64,000 bases of DNA from positions 1 to 64,000 of the forward strand of contig DXMW01000030.1 in assembly GCA_019414045.1 (NCBI GenBank), read 5' to 3'. Of this stretch, positions 1-7,754 are shown piece after piece. Under the pieces are notes generated by a model, which did not search any database, had not been told where the DNA came from, and worked only from the letters and a program-made list of their open reading frames with translations. Both the position numbers and the translations under genes were made by a program. This stretch comes from Collinsella sp. (GTDB lineage Bacteria > Actinomycetota > Coriobacteriia > Coriobacteriales > Coriobacteriaceae). How positions within the stretch are numbered: position 1 is the first letter of the stretch; every line of letters begins with the position of its first letter.

Positions 1-38
1 ACAACGTAAGGGACTCTCATAGAAGGTATATCTGTTAA

Positions 39-620
39 GTCAAATCACGGTTTGTCGAGATGTTTAGAACCAAGACACACGCATCATGGCCAATCGAAAC
101 AATCGGCAACTACAGCATAGAAATGCACTACGGCACTTCAGCAAAAGCCGGCGCCGATGGCGATTATGTCTACATCCGAATGAACAATATCACCGACGAC
201 GGCATCCTTGACCTAACCGATACAAAGCGAATCACCCTAAAGGGCCAAGCTCTCGAAAATGCTACCGTCCGCTATGGCGATATGCTTTTTAATCGAACCA
301 ACAGCATTGACAAGGTTGGGAAAACTTGCGTTTTTCATCAGTCAGAGACCATGGTTATTGCTGGGTACATCGTGTGCGTAAGGTTCGCTGACCACAGCTC
401 TGCCGAATATGTATCTGGTTACCTGAATTCAAAGGAAGGAAAGCGAGTCCTTCGTAATATAGCGAAGGGAAGTGTCCATCAGGCAAATATCAGCGCAGCA
501 GACTTGGCCGCTATTCCCATTGCAATTCCCCCGTTGTCCCTCCAACAGGAGTTCGCCGACTTCGCTGCCGAGGCGGACAAATCGCAATTTATCATCCACC
601 AAGATCTTCACGGCTTTTGA
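39..620 (+). pseudogene. hsdS: Type I restriction specificity subunit (HsdS), silent or truncated half-gene
   Basis: HsdS subunits give type I restriction-modification enzymes their DNA target through two target-recognition domains joined by conserved helices. Only one recognition domain is visible here. The open frame begins after an in-frame TAA at 36-38 and reads VKSRFVEMF just before the domain; that motif is typical of the central conserved helix of HsdS, so the reading starts inside a gene rather than at a true start. The ATG at 60 lies within that helix and has no convincing ribosome site. The end carries the second conserved helix (LQQEFADFAAEADKSQF) and then a TGA. A half-gene cut at the conserved helix is the usual form of a silent cassette in phase-variable hsdS loci. 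The rest of the locus would lie upstream of the window. Family assignment is solid; the cassette role is inferred. Confidence 0.75.
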
Positions 621-646
621 AAAGACAGATAGTTACATGTCCAACG

Positions 647-1060
647 CTACAGAAGCCCGAGGACCGTCGCCTTTGATAGCATCTCGTAGGCTCGCGGATA
701 TGTCTCTTTGTCGCGCTCGGCCATAAATGCCCAGTTCGCCGTCACGTCAGCCGCCCTCACCATAGCCACCTTGGAGGAGTCGACATAGGAGACTGGAATC
801 TTGGGCAGCCAGTCGCTAAATACAGGAGGGTAGGAGGTCTGCCACGTTGGGTTGAACATGCCGCAGCGCAGCTCCTCATCAACCGATTCTGCCAGGTTGT
901 ACTTTCCGTCGATCGAAGTCGAATGCTCGTCAACCACAACAGAAACTGCATCAACCTCGCTCGCGGCAATTCCCTGAAGCCTCAGCGCGTCAACGATGCC
1001 GGACTTCACGCCACGCTTTAGAGCGTAGTCAAGATACCTTTGCTTGCGCCTTTTCGAGCT
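647..1060 (-). pseudogene. DUF3800-family protein, C-terminal remnant
   Basis: About 135 residues remain, ending in a segment (VDSSKVAMVRAADVTANWAF) that resembles the conserved C-terminal end of DUF3800 proteins, a family often carried in defence islands and thought to have an RNase H-like fold. The N-terminal part is missing: upstream on the same strand the reading runs directly into the end of an IS30-type transposase near 1060-1070. It was probably cut by insertion-sequence activity. Function cannot be inferred from the remnant. Confidence 0.5.
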
Positions 1061-1067
1061 TGAATTC

Positions 1068-1238
1068 TCAGAGCAACTGCAACACCCCTGAGTAGTGGAC
1101 CTCGTAGGGCGTCCTGAACCCCAGGCGCTTGTGGGGCCTGCGGTTGATGGCATCGTACACCCGCTCGACCTCCTCGTCCGAGACCGCAGAGAAGCCGGTC
1201 CCCTTCGGGAAGTACTCGCGCAGCAGACCGTCTGTGTT
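1068..1238 (-). mobile_element. IS30-family transposase, C-terminal fragment
   Basis: The minus strand encodes about 56 residues typical of the end of IS30 transposases: NTDGLLREYFPKGTGFS, then NRRPHKRLGFRTPYEV and a TGA at 1068-1070. This is the third part of the DDE catalytic domain, carrying the final Glu region. The rest of the element is absent; the frame stops at an AAACACAGA word that also occurs in inverted form at 1231-1239 and 1340-1348, so the fragment ends at a rearrangement junction. Confidence 0.8.
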
Positions 1239-1256
1239 TAGTCAAGCCTGATTTTC

Positions 1257-1322
1257 GGGTTGGGGCTGCGGTGGAAATCCTGGTCCTCTTTTGGTCCAGG
1301 ATTTCCACCGCAGCCCCAACCC
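1257..1322. repeat. 27-bp perfect inverted repeat with 12-nt spacer
   Basis: The arm at 1257-1283 is the exact reverse complement of 1296-1322, separated by 12 nt. A second, outer inverted pair of 9 bp (TCTGTGTTT / AAACACAGA) lies at 1231-1239 and 1340-1348. The structure sits exactly between the IS30 remnant and the broken abiEii remnant. It could be the two abutted ends of a deleted insertion element or a fold-back duplication made during rearrangement. It is not a normal terminator because no T-tract follows on either strand. Confidence 0.8.
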
Positions 1323-1341
1323 GTAAATTGAACGCTATCAA

Positions 1342-1570
1342 ACACAGATGCCGTCGCGAAGTCGATGTCGCGCGTGACGCGGCCGTCGGGGATGCGCGCG
1401 AGCAGCCCGCTTCCGCCCTTGAGGATAAACCGGCCGTCGGGGTTGCTGAACACCCTGCGCAGGAACCGGTCGCGCAAAGCCCGACGACAGCCGTCCCCGG
1501 GGTCACCGCCCCTGTCGCGAACGGCCCTCTTCAGGGCCCTGTCGAGCTGACCGCCGTTCTCGTACGTCAT
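1342..1570 (-). pseudogene. abiEii: AbiEii/AbiGii-type nucleotidyltransferase toxin, N-terminal remnant
   Basis: The start codon at 1570 has a good ribosome site (GGAGGCGGG) and the protein carries FILKGGSGLLAR followed by TRDIDFAT, the GG(S) and DxD-type nucleotidyltransferase signature of AbiEii toxins, which act on tRNA or other RNA in abortive infection. The family is normally about 250-300 residues; here only about 76 are left before the frame runs into the palindrome at 1257-1322. It directly follows the abiEi-like antitoxin remnant, as in intact AbiE operons. Non-functional as it stands. Confidence 0.75.
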
Positions 1571-1586
1571 TCTTCCCGCCTCCTAG

Positions 1587-2160
1587 CTACCGAATCGTAC
1601 AGGCTGGCCCCCGCCGGCATCCCGGCTTTTGCCCCCCGGCGTCGATTTTCTCCCTCAGCGCGCCCTCGTCTTCGACGAGGCCCCTTTCGAGCGCGTCCGC
1701 GAGCACGTTCGCGACCAGGCTCAGTTCCTCCCCGGAGTCTATCAGGTCCACCACCGTGAGCCAGGGCCTCGTCGCCGGGATGTCCGAGACGATCGCCACG
1801 TCCTTCGGGTCGAGGCGGCGCTTCCTGATGAATCAGGTTCGGGCGCTTAGTCTGCTTTCTCTCGGGCGTGCAGAACTCGTAGGGCGAGGGGCTGACCTCG
1901 CCGATGCCGTAGAGCCATGCAGCCGTCGCCCCCATGGCGACGGGGCGCCTCCCCGGGTCGATCGACAGTCAGGCCGCGAGGACGTCCTCCTCCCGCGTGC
2001 TCGGCGAGCCGCCCATGCGGTAGACGCCCTTCGCGAGCCTCTCTATGTTGCCGAGCCCTTCCCGCCTCGAGAGCGCGTACCGCTCGACGCCGAGCACCTT
2101 CGCCTGCACAGATGTGAAGAGCCCCCTTTGGGAAGAGGCGATGTCGTTGGTGGCTCGTAT
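1587..2160 (-). pseudogene. abiEi: AbiEi-type antitoxin, degraded
   Basis: Reading the minus strand with corrections gives a protein that starts with a winged-helix-like segment (RGLFTSVQAKVLGVERYALS, then ERLAKGVYRMGG), continues with MGATAAWLYGIGEVSPSPYE, and ends with SDIPATRPWLTVVDLIDSG. This order matches AbiEi antitoxins: N-terminal DNA-binding domain, then C-terminal antitoxin domain. Two lesions break it: an in-frame TGA at 1970-1972 and a one-base frameshift near 1829-1831. No start codon is found in frame at the N terminus. A hairpin (TTGCATTGT / ACAATGCAA) at about 2172-2202 would be the expected place for its autoregulatory operator. Lesions are read directly; the assignment rests on family memory. 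Confidence 0.65.
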
Positions 2161-2225
2161 GACTTCGATTTATTCCATGCTTGCATTGTGGAAAATAATG
2201 CAACAATGCAAGCAATACGCTCAGA

Positions 2226-2574
2226 ATACACGGCGTTATTCGGCGGCATTCGGGGTCACTGAAACTGCGGAAACCGATTTTCGCATTTCTTTATTCCCAT
2301 TTGTTGACCTGGGCGAATGCAATTGAAGAGGGCTTGAATCCGCCTCGCAGTTTCAAGTCAGTTTCATCCGCTCGAAATCGGCCTTCGGGGGACCCGAATT
2401 GTGAATTATTCCCGCAGGGCCTAATTATTCCCGTACCGCCGAGTACTCCGTTGTACCGCCCAGTAGGGACACACGGGAATAATTGGGTCGTTTTCCCAGG
2501 TAGAGATGCAAACAGAAAGCCCTCGAACCAAAGGGTTCGAGGGCTGTTATTCCCACTATTTCGCTGGTGGCTTT
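2226..2574. repeat. 349-bp non-coding repeat, copy 1
   Basis: This stretch aligns end to end, without length change, with 19730-20078 in the same orientation (I judge roughly 85 percent identity by eye). It contains several copies of the word TTATTCCC, directly and inverted (about 2290, 2403, 2424, 2475, 2548), and a strong hairpin at 2519-2546 (GCCCTCGAACC / GGTTCGAGGGC). On the minus strand the hairpin is followed by a T-rich run, so it could terminate transcription coming from the right. No reading frame is conserved between the two copies. Confidence 0.85.
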
Positions 2575-2589
2575 GGTTCTGTCGTCCCG

Positions 2590-2760
2590 TCATTCCAGTT
2601 GCACCCAGTTTTCGGCATCGACACGGAACGCGTGCCGCCGAATGACGCGATGTCGCGTCTCGTCGGCTTCGGGGACAAAAGCTGGGACAACTTCAAAAAC
2701 TTTTTTCAAACTCAGGGCTTTGAGTTTTTGTTTTTGTCCCAAAGGAGCTTCCGGCCGTGA
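2590..2760. repeat. Repeat-family unit with GGGACAA words
   Basis: GCCGCCGAAT at 2634-2643 is followed by GGGGACAAAA (2671), GGGACAA (2684) and an inverted TTTTTGTCCC (2731-2740). The same box and word order occur at 6828-6943, and the box itself recurs inverted in the 349-bp repeats. No gene is visible here. The rest of the gap, 2761-3022, shows nothing recognisable beyond the upstream region of the Abi_2 gene. Confidence 0.6.
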
Positions 2761-3022
2761 TTCGGATGCCCGATTGGGCGGAATCGCCCGTTTCTGGAAC
2801 TCAACCGCAGCATCACGCACAAGCCACTCGCAACAACTGCAAATGATTGATCGAGGGCGGCTTCCAACGCGATTCCAAAGCCGCAGGTCAGGCGACTGCG
2901 CTGCTGGCAGGGAAAGGGAGTCGTATCAGGCGGCTTGCCCATGAGTCGACGATGAGGCCTTCACCGAATGTCGAGAACATGCTGGTAAAATAGGCAATAC
3001 TTTTTATGACAGGAGAACGAGC

Positions 3023-3985
3023 ATGGCCGAACCCCACGATAGGAAGCCGATCCTCACGATCGAGCAGCAGATAGAGCACCTCAAGCAGAAGGGCGTAGCC
3101 TTCGAGCTGTGTTCCGAGGAAGAGGCCGAGGACTACCTGCGCGACAAGTGCAACTTCTTCAAGCTCGCATCCTATCGCAAACTCTTCTCGAAATACGAGG
3201 GAGGCCCGCGCGACGGCCGCTACGTAGACCTCGACTTCGGCCAGCTACGCCTGCTCGCGGCGCTCGACCAGGAGCTACGCCACGCCCTGCTCGGCATGAC
3301 GCTCGACATCGAGCACTTCCAGAAGGTGACACTGCTTCGCGAGATGGAGGACCGTGGAGAGGATGGCTACGCCATCGTGGCCGACTACATGGCATCGCTT
3401 ACCACTGCAAACAGGGAGTACCGCCTGCGCGAGCTCAAGATGAGCGGCCGCAGCCCCTACAGCTCGAGCCTCTACGCGAAGTACTCCGGCGACATGCCTG
3501 CCTGGGCCTTCCTTGAGCTCACCTCGTTCGGCACCCTCATCGACTTCGTGCGCTTCTGCGCCAGGCGATGGGGCGACAGGCGCTTCGAGGCCTCCCACTA
3601 CGACCTCAAGCGCGTGAAGTCCGTCCGCAACTGCGCCGCGCACGGCTCGTGCCTGATCAACTGCTTCGCCGAGAGGGGCGCCGCCCGGGGCTCGGCGTCC
3701 AGTGGCGTCTCCCGAAGGGTCGCCGCCGTGGGAATCCCCAAGGCGACCAGGAGGAAGTGGATGGGGAATACGGCCATGCAGGAGGTCGCGACCGTGCTCG
3801 TGGCGCACTCCGGCTTGGTACCCGAGGGCTCCTCGCGCTCGCGCGCCGCATCCGAGCTCGCCGAGATGTTCGCCAGGGCCGACGGAGAAACCGAGGCGCT
3901 GCCCGACAAGGGGCCCGACGCCGCAGCTCGCTCCGCGCTCGAGTTCCTTCGCAGGTTGACAGAATCGCTCGGGTTGGTAGAATAG
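3023..3985 (+). CDS. Abi_2 (AbiD/AbiF) abortive-infection protein, HEPN fold
   Basis: This 320-residue protein opens with the family signature of a helical N terminus (LTIEQQIEHLKQKGVAFEL, then YRKLFSKY) and carries an R-x4-H motif, RNCAAH, near residue 203, the catalytic motif of HEPN ribonucleases. Abi_2 proteins (Pfam Abi_2) are phage-triggered growth inhibitors, usually 280-350 residues, so this one looks complete. The ATG at 3023 has an AGGAG site seven bases upstream. It stands alone, but directly downstream are two structured RNA repeats (3998-4051 and 4131-4183), which fits published observations that Abi_2 genes are often paired with a conserved non-coding RNA. The C-terminal third is rich in Ala/Arg and less family-like. 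RNase action is inferred from the motif. Confidence 0.85.
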   Translation: MAEPHDRKPILTIEQQIEHLKQKGVAFELCSEEEAEDYLRDKCNFFKLASYRKLFSKYEGGPRDGRYVDLDFGQLRLLAALDQELRHALLGMTLDIEHFQKVTLLREMEDRGEDGYAIVADYMASLTTANREYRLRELKMSGRSPYSSSLYAKYSGDMPAWAFLELTSFGTLIDFVRFCARRWGDRRFEASHYDLKRVKSVRNCAAHGSCLINCFAERGAARGSASSGVSRRVAAVGIPKATRRKWMGNTAMQEVATVLVAHSGLVPEGSSRSRAASELAEMFARADGETEALPDKGPDAAARSALEFLRRLTESLGLVE

Positions 3986-3997
3986 CCTGCAGATAGC

Positions 3998-4051
3998 AAA
4001 ACCTTCACGGTTTTAGGGGCGGACTTGCGCAAGCGACTCTGCCCTATTTTT
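3998..4051 (+). ncRNA. Structured RNA repeat 1 downstream of Abi_2
   Basis: A small hairpin (AAAACC-TTCAC-GGTTTT, 3998-4014) is followed by a longer one at 4015-4045 whose outer stem is AGGG/CCCT and whose inner stem is capped by GCAA, a GNRA tetraloop. A TATTTTT run follows, so the second hairpin can act as an intrinsic terminator. The same two-hairpin plan recurs at 4131-4183 with different stem bases. I read it as a short RNA or a tandem terminator; the link to the known abiF RNA motif is a guess from position. Confidence 0.6.
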
Positions 4052-4130
4052 ATATTCACTCGCTATAGGAGACGGGTGATACCTGGGTCAATGACAGAAC
4101 TGAGAAGCCCGGAATAATGGAGCCAGTTAG

Positions 4131-4183
4131 AAACCCTCGGGTTTGCGGGGCGGGATCGTGAGAGCGATTCTGCCCTATTTTTT
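4131..4183 (+). ncRNA. Structured RNA repeat 2 downstream of Abi_2
   Basis: Same layout as the copy at 3998-4051: a small hairpin AAACC-CTCG-GGTTT (4131-4144), then a hairpin at 4147-4176 with inner stem ATCGT/GCGAT capped by GAGA, again a GNRA loop, then a T6 run. The inner stem bases differ from copy 1 on both sides while pairing is kept, which supports selection on RNA structure. Confidence 0.6.
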
Positions 4184-4353
4184 CCTCCGTCTGCCCCAAA
4201 CCAAGTATTTCGAAGATAGCCTGTAGGTGTCCTCCTGGGCGCCTTTTATTTTCAGGGAATCGGCCGCTTCATGAACGAGCGACCGGCTTGACCTAGATCG
4301 AACCGCCTTCATCTCCGCCTAGGCGCCGGCGATCAACATCGTAAATCCGCGCG

Positions 4354-4480
4354 TGCTACAATGCGGGCACCAGAGATGAAAACACAGTCCCCGTCGGGTA
4401 GTCGTGGGCGTGCGGGAGTCCGCATCAGTAACCTGCCTCCTTGGTTGTCCCTTCTCTGCATGGTCATCTACATAAAGGAG
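4354..4480 (+). promoter_or_regulatory. Extended -10 promoter and yjdF riboswitch-like leader
   Basis: TGCTACAAT at 4354-4362 fits an extended -10 element; no good -35 is visible. It is followed by a leader of about 120 nt containing GATGAAAACACAGTCCCC and several short pairing segments, ending at an AAAGGAGGAA ribosome site. Genes of the yjdF family are known to be preceded by the yjdF riboswitch, which senses azaaromatic compounds and usually controls translation. The assignment rests on gene context and on partial recall of the motif, not on a covariance search. Confidence 0.65.
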
Positions 4481-4489
4481 GAACCAACC

Positions 4490-4909
4490 ATGCAGATCAG
4501 CGTGTCATCCACCCTGACCGTATATCACGACGGCCAATTCTGGGTCGGGCTGGCGGAGCATGTCGAGGACGGCAGATACGGCGCCGCCCGCATCGTCTTC
4601 GGCGCGGAACCGTCCGATGAGGAAATCCTGCGATTCGTTACAAGCAAATGGGCGGAGCTCGCGTTCTTCGGTGACGATCCCGCCGAGGCGAGCAAGCCCG
4701 CGAGGAACCCCAAGCGCCGCGCCCGCGAGGCGTCGAAGGCCCTTAAGCAGCCGGCGATGGGCACCAGGGCGCAGCAGGTGCTCGCGAGTCAGCGGGAGAC
4801 AATGAAACGGGAGTCAGCCCGCGCAAGAAGCCAACGCCGCGCGGATGAGGCGGAGGCGCGCTTCGAGCAGCGAAAGCTGAAGCGCAAGCAGAAGCATCGC
4901 GGGCATTGA
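4490..4909 (+). CDS. yjdF: YjdF-family protein (DUF2992), copy 1
   Basis: The 139-residue product shows the family core: STLTVYHDGQFWVGLAEHVE, then ARIVFGAEPSDEEIL and KWAELAF, followed by a very basic, Arg/Lys/Ala-rich C-terminal half. YjdF proteins are small cytoplasmic proteins of unknown chemistry whose expression is switched on by heteroaromatic compounds through an RNA leader. An in-frame ATG lies upstream at 4361, but the start at 4490 is chosen because a perfect AAAGGAGGAA site precedes it and the upstream stretch is the leader RNA. A second copy with an identical leader lies at 9281-9700. Confidence 0.85.
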   Translation: MQISVSSTLTVYHDGQFWVGLAEHVEDGRYGAARIVFGAEPSDEEILRFVTSKWAELAFFGDDPAEASKPARNPKRRAREASKALKQPAMGTRAQQVLASQRETMKRESARARSQRRADEAEARFEQRKLKRKQKHRGH

Positions 4910-4914
4910 TCGCC

Positions 4915-5345
4915 TTCTGCAGCGAGACTCATACAGAAGCGGTGTTGGGTTCCGCTTGAAACCAACATCGTTATCTATTACGGCGTTTCAGTCTATCGCC
5001 TTTCAAGAGCTGCTCCTAAAACTCGAATCTCATTTCGGTTTTGGGAGTATCAAGCTCTGCGTCGTAGGCGGCCCAAGAACCAATCTCGAGACGAATCGGC
5101 AAAAGGAATTACGCTCCTGCCGGGAGGCTGGACAGCCTACTCGATCGGCTCGGACTGGTGATTGCTAAGCCCAAAAAGCCGGAGTGTGCGGCGTCGCTCG
5201 TTTCGCTAAGTCAGCTTGATGGGATGGTGAATCATGGTTCTCCTTGATTGGTAGCCCCCTTGCCTTGGCGCCCTTATGCTTGCGATACGGGATTAAGTTA
5301 TATTAGACTTACTTTTATCGTTCTGCTGGCAACCAAGGAGGCACC
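4915..5345. other. Intergenic stretch with no recognised feature
   Basis: No convincing gene or RNA was found. The first 60 bases are distantly similar to those after the second yjdF copy (from 9706), which suggests the original duplication was longer than the 565 bp now conserved. Confidence 0.5.
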
Positions 5346-6002
5346 ATGGCACGCACCGCCGACGAATACAAGCAGCTTTCCATCAGGGAATTCACGAAGG
5401 CCGCGAAGGTGTACGAATCGGGCCATGCTGGCATCTACGAGATGTGCAAGGATGACTATCCGCAGATGCTCGCCGAGCTGGAGCGCGAGCCATTCGCCGA
5501 CGTTCTCGACGTAGGGTGCGGAACGGGCGCGGTCATTGAGCTGCTGCATGAAAAATACCACGACGCGCACTACGTCGGCCTCGACCTGACGCCCGACATG
5601 ATTGCCGTTGCGCAGGCGAAAAGCCTAAACGGATGCGAGTTCGTTGTCGGCGACGCAGAGGATTTGCCCTTCCCCGCCAACAGTTTCGACGCCGTCTTGT
5701 CTTCGAACAGCTTCCACCACTACCCCAACCCGGAGAAATTCTTCGCTGGCGTCGCGCGCGTGCTGCGCCCCGGCGGCCGCCTCATCCTACGCGACTACAC
5801 GGCAAACGATTTCGCCGTATGGCTTATGAATACGTTCGAGCTGCCGCTTGCCCGCCTTGCCGGCCACGGCGACGTGCACATATTGAAGCAATCCGAGTTC
5901 CGTGCCATGGCCGAAGAAGCCGGCCTTTCCGTGCTGGCCATGGAGGCTCAAAAAGGCTGGCGCGCACCTGGTAGCGCGAAAAGAACCGAATTAGAGGCTT
6001 GA
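5346..6002 (+). CDS. Class I SAM-dependent methyltransferase (UbiE/Methyltransf_11 type)
   Basis: The 218-residue protein has the Rossmann methyltransferase motifs in order: motif I VLDVGCGTGAVIELL near residue 53, acidic strand-end GLDLTPDM near 78, and EDLPFPANSFDAVLSSNSFHH near 102, then VLRPGGRLIL. It would transfer a methyl group from S-adenosylmethionine to a small molecule; the substrate cannot be told. A strong AAGGAGG site lies just before the ATG. Length is slightly short at the C terminus compared with relatives, which commonly end with a final beta-strand. It is a single gene between the yjdF copy and a thioesterase remnant. Confidence 0.85.
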   Translation: MARTADEYKQLSIREFTKAAKVYESGHAGIYEMCKDDYPQMLAELEREPFADVLDVGCGTGAVIELLHEKYHDAHYVGLDLTPDMIAVAQAKSLNGCEFVVGDAEDLPFPANSFDAVLSSNSFHHYPNPEKFFAGVARVLRPGGRLILRDYTANDFAVWLMNTFELPLARLAGHGDVHILKQSEFRAMAEEAGLSVLAMEAQKGWRAPGSAKRTELEA

Positions 6003-6146
6003 ATTGCGCAGGGCTGCCGGTGATGCGCCCGAAGAAGCCCTGCCGATATCCGGGAAGCCTCCGAGTGTTGTTGCGAGAAGGAACTGCACTGTGGCAGAAA
6101 AGGTTAAACTCTCCGGCATGCCGGAAACCACACCACATCCATGGCG

Positions 6147-6540
6147 CTAGGCCGCAATCCACTCGTGCAATGTTGTCGAGAGCCGCCTGTCCACATCTTT
6201 TCTGGTGGCTTCGCATTCGTCCGGATGCTCTTTGGCTGAGCGGAATATGAAGCGCATAACGAATATCAAGCCCACCGGCAATGCCATTCTGAGCATAGAC
6301 TCGGGCAATACGAAATGGGTGCCGTATCGATAGGCGACCGCTTCGTATTCGCACTCATGCGGGCGCTCTTTAAGCCTCTGGTCCATTCGCCTGACATACT
6401 TGCCCGCTTCCCAGAAGCTGTCATCATCCGCGCCAAGCAAAATCAGCTTCCCCTTGATGTTCTCGATCTTTATCATTTCGTCTTCTGTGTACTTCCGCTT
6501 CTTTTCGGAATCTATAAATAAGCAGGTCGAGCGTAGAAAA
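6147..6540 (-). pseudogene. BAAT-type acyl-CoA thioesterase/acyltransferase, C-terminal remnant
   Basis: About 125 residues match the C-terminal part of the alpha/beta-hydrolase BAAT family: IENIKGKLILLGADDDSFWE, then the catalytic-His neighbourhood EAVAYRYGTHFVLPESML, ending LHEWIAA. BAAT-C proteins cleave or transfer acyl groups on CoA thioesters; the nucleophile-containing N-terminal half is missing. Upstream on the minus strand the frame runs on into repeat sequence with no homology, so the gene was cut there. The exact breakpoint near 6540 is approximate. Confidence 0.6.
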
Positions 6541-6589
6541 TCGCCCGAACCTTCCGTTCCCTCTCCGACCTTTTTCCAATAGGTTGGAT

Positions 6590-6945
6590 GCTCAAAGGCG
6601 AAGAAAAAGCCTCCGTCCCGCCGGGAGCGGAGGCTCAATTGCCGTATTTTCTCACCGCCGTCGCTGGCGGCTTTGCCATGACTCTCGTACGAAACGAAAC
6701 TCAGCGGCACAGTGCGGCACTCAAAAGTGCAGGTCAAAGCCCTATCGGCTTATTCCAACTCTTTTAAGTTCATTTGCCGTGGCGACATTCCAATTGGGTC
6801 TAGTTTGGTTGTCGATTTGTCCACCTTGCCGCCGAATCCCTCCGTGTGTCCTCGCGTACGCGTTTGGGACAAACCCTGGGACAAATTCGCAAACTATTTC
6901 GAAACCGCAAGCCCACAGTTTCATTTTTGTCCCGGGGACAAAAGC
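6590..6945. repeat. Repeat-family unit with GGGACAAA words
   Basis: A hairpin (AGCCTCCG / CGGAGGCT) at about 6610-6640 is followed by a GTCGCTGGCGGCTTTG segment, the box GCCGCCGAAT at 6828-6837, then GGGACAAA at 6866 and 6878, an inverted TTTTTGTCCC at 6924-6933 and GGGGACAAAA at 6934. The order hairpin, GGCTTT segment, box, words is the same as at 2519-2740. No gene seen. The stretch 6946-7243 shows nothing else that I recognise. Confidence 0.55.
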
Positions 6946-7243
6946 GGCAAGGCTTTGAAGTCCGGAACCGCTCAAAAGGGATGCCAAAACGGTTGTTTTC
7001 CCTCTTTGGCGCTTGCTTAGCGAAGTGAATCGTAGCCAGCGGCTTTACCGTCTTACGTTTCCACAGATCAGAAGGGATGTGCAAGAGCGATGGCCGAAAG
7101 AATCGTCGCAGGCGGCTTATTCACCCACGAGTTCAAAGGCTCCACTTTCAAATGCATGGGGAAATGCGAATGACCTCAATGTGCTCCCGAACTCCGCGCT
7201 GACGGAAACGCCGCTCCGTCGAGCGAAGACTTGCTAATATGAG

Positions 7244-7567
7244 TCACAACACCGTCTCCAAGGCCGATATGCCCAAGATGGCTTCCAACTGGGGGCAGGG
7301 TTTGCCGATAGGAACAACATGAAGAAATGCAGTCCCCTTGGAATCCTGCTCGGTGATTCCGTCAGCGTTCTTCTCAAGGCAATCCAGAAGAGCAATCGGA
7401 TCGCCCATCACGTCAGGTGGCGGAGTTGGCATGGAGGGCAGGTTCTTGTTGGTATCCACCCATTGTACGCTCGTCGTCGTGCACGACCAATCGGACAGCT
7501 TCCCGGATTCGATAGTTGCATGCGAGGGGGTTCTTCGAGCTAAGTGCTCTTGAGCATAGCGTTTCAC
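7244..7567 (-). CDS. Hypothetical protein or fragment
   Basis: A 107-residue reading frame of ordinary composition (segments such as SDWSCTTTSVQWVDTNKNLP and DPIALLDCLEKNADG). I do not recognise a family, see no ribosome site that decides the start, and it lies among degraded sequences, so it may be the end of a larger broken gene. Confidence 0.3.
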   Translation of the reverse strand: MKRYAQEHLARRTPSHATIESGKLSDWSCTTTSVQWVDTNKNLPSMPTPPPDVMGDPIALLDCLEKNADGITEQDSKGTAFLHVVPIGKPCPQLEAILGISALETVL

Positions 7568-7754
7568 GTGCCGGTGTTCATGAGCGGCAAGGATTGCTTT
7601 TTCGGGCTCGATCCGAGGATGCGTGACTACGGTCTCTCTTGCTGTTCAGCTCGCCTAGTCTGCATCTTGGTTCCTCGACAGCGCAGCTTGGTTAAACGCC
7701 GAAGGTTCAGCTATCTTCGTCAGCTAGCATGAGAGCAACCCGAAGGGAGGACGC

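Larger units (their letters stand above)
4350..4914 (+). repeat. 565-bp direct repeat, copy 1 (yjdF leader plus gene)
   Basis: This block is repeated at 9141-9705 with, as far as I can see, a single base difference (C/T near the end of the gene, silent). It starts exactly at the extended -10 element and ends five bases after the stop codon. Flanking bases further out are only loosely similar, so the copies were either duplicated recently or kept identical by gene conversion. Confidence 0.9.

Noticed and set aside
1271..2262. Several plus-strand open frames over the AbiE remnants
   Set aside because: Arg/Pro-rich shadows of the GC-rich minus-strand genes.
4956..5168. Short plus-strand frame after yjdF copy 1
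   Set aside because: No ribosome site, no similarity to anything recognised, and not conserved after yjdF copy 2.
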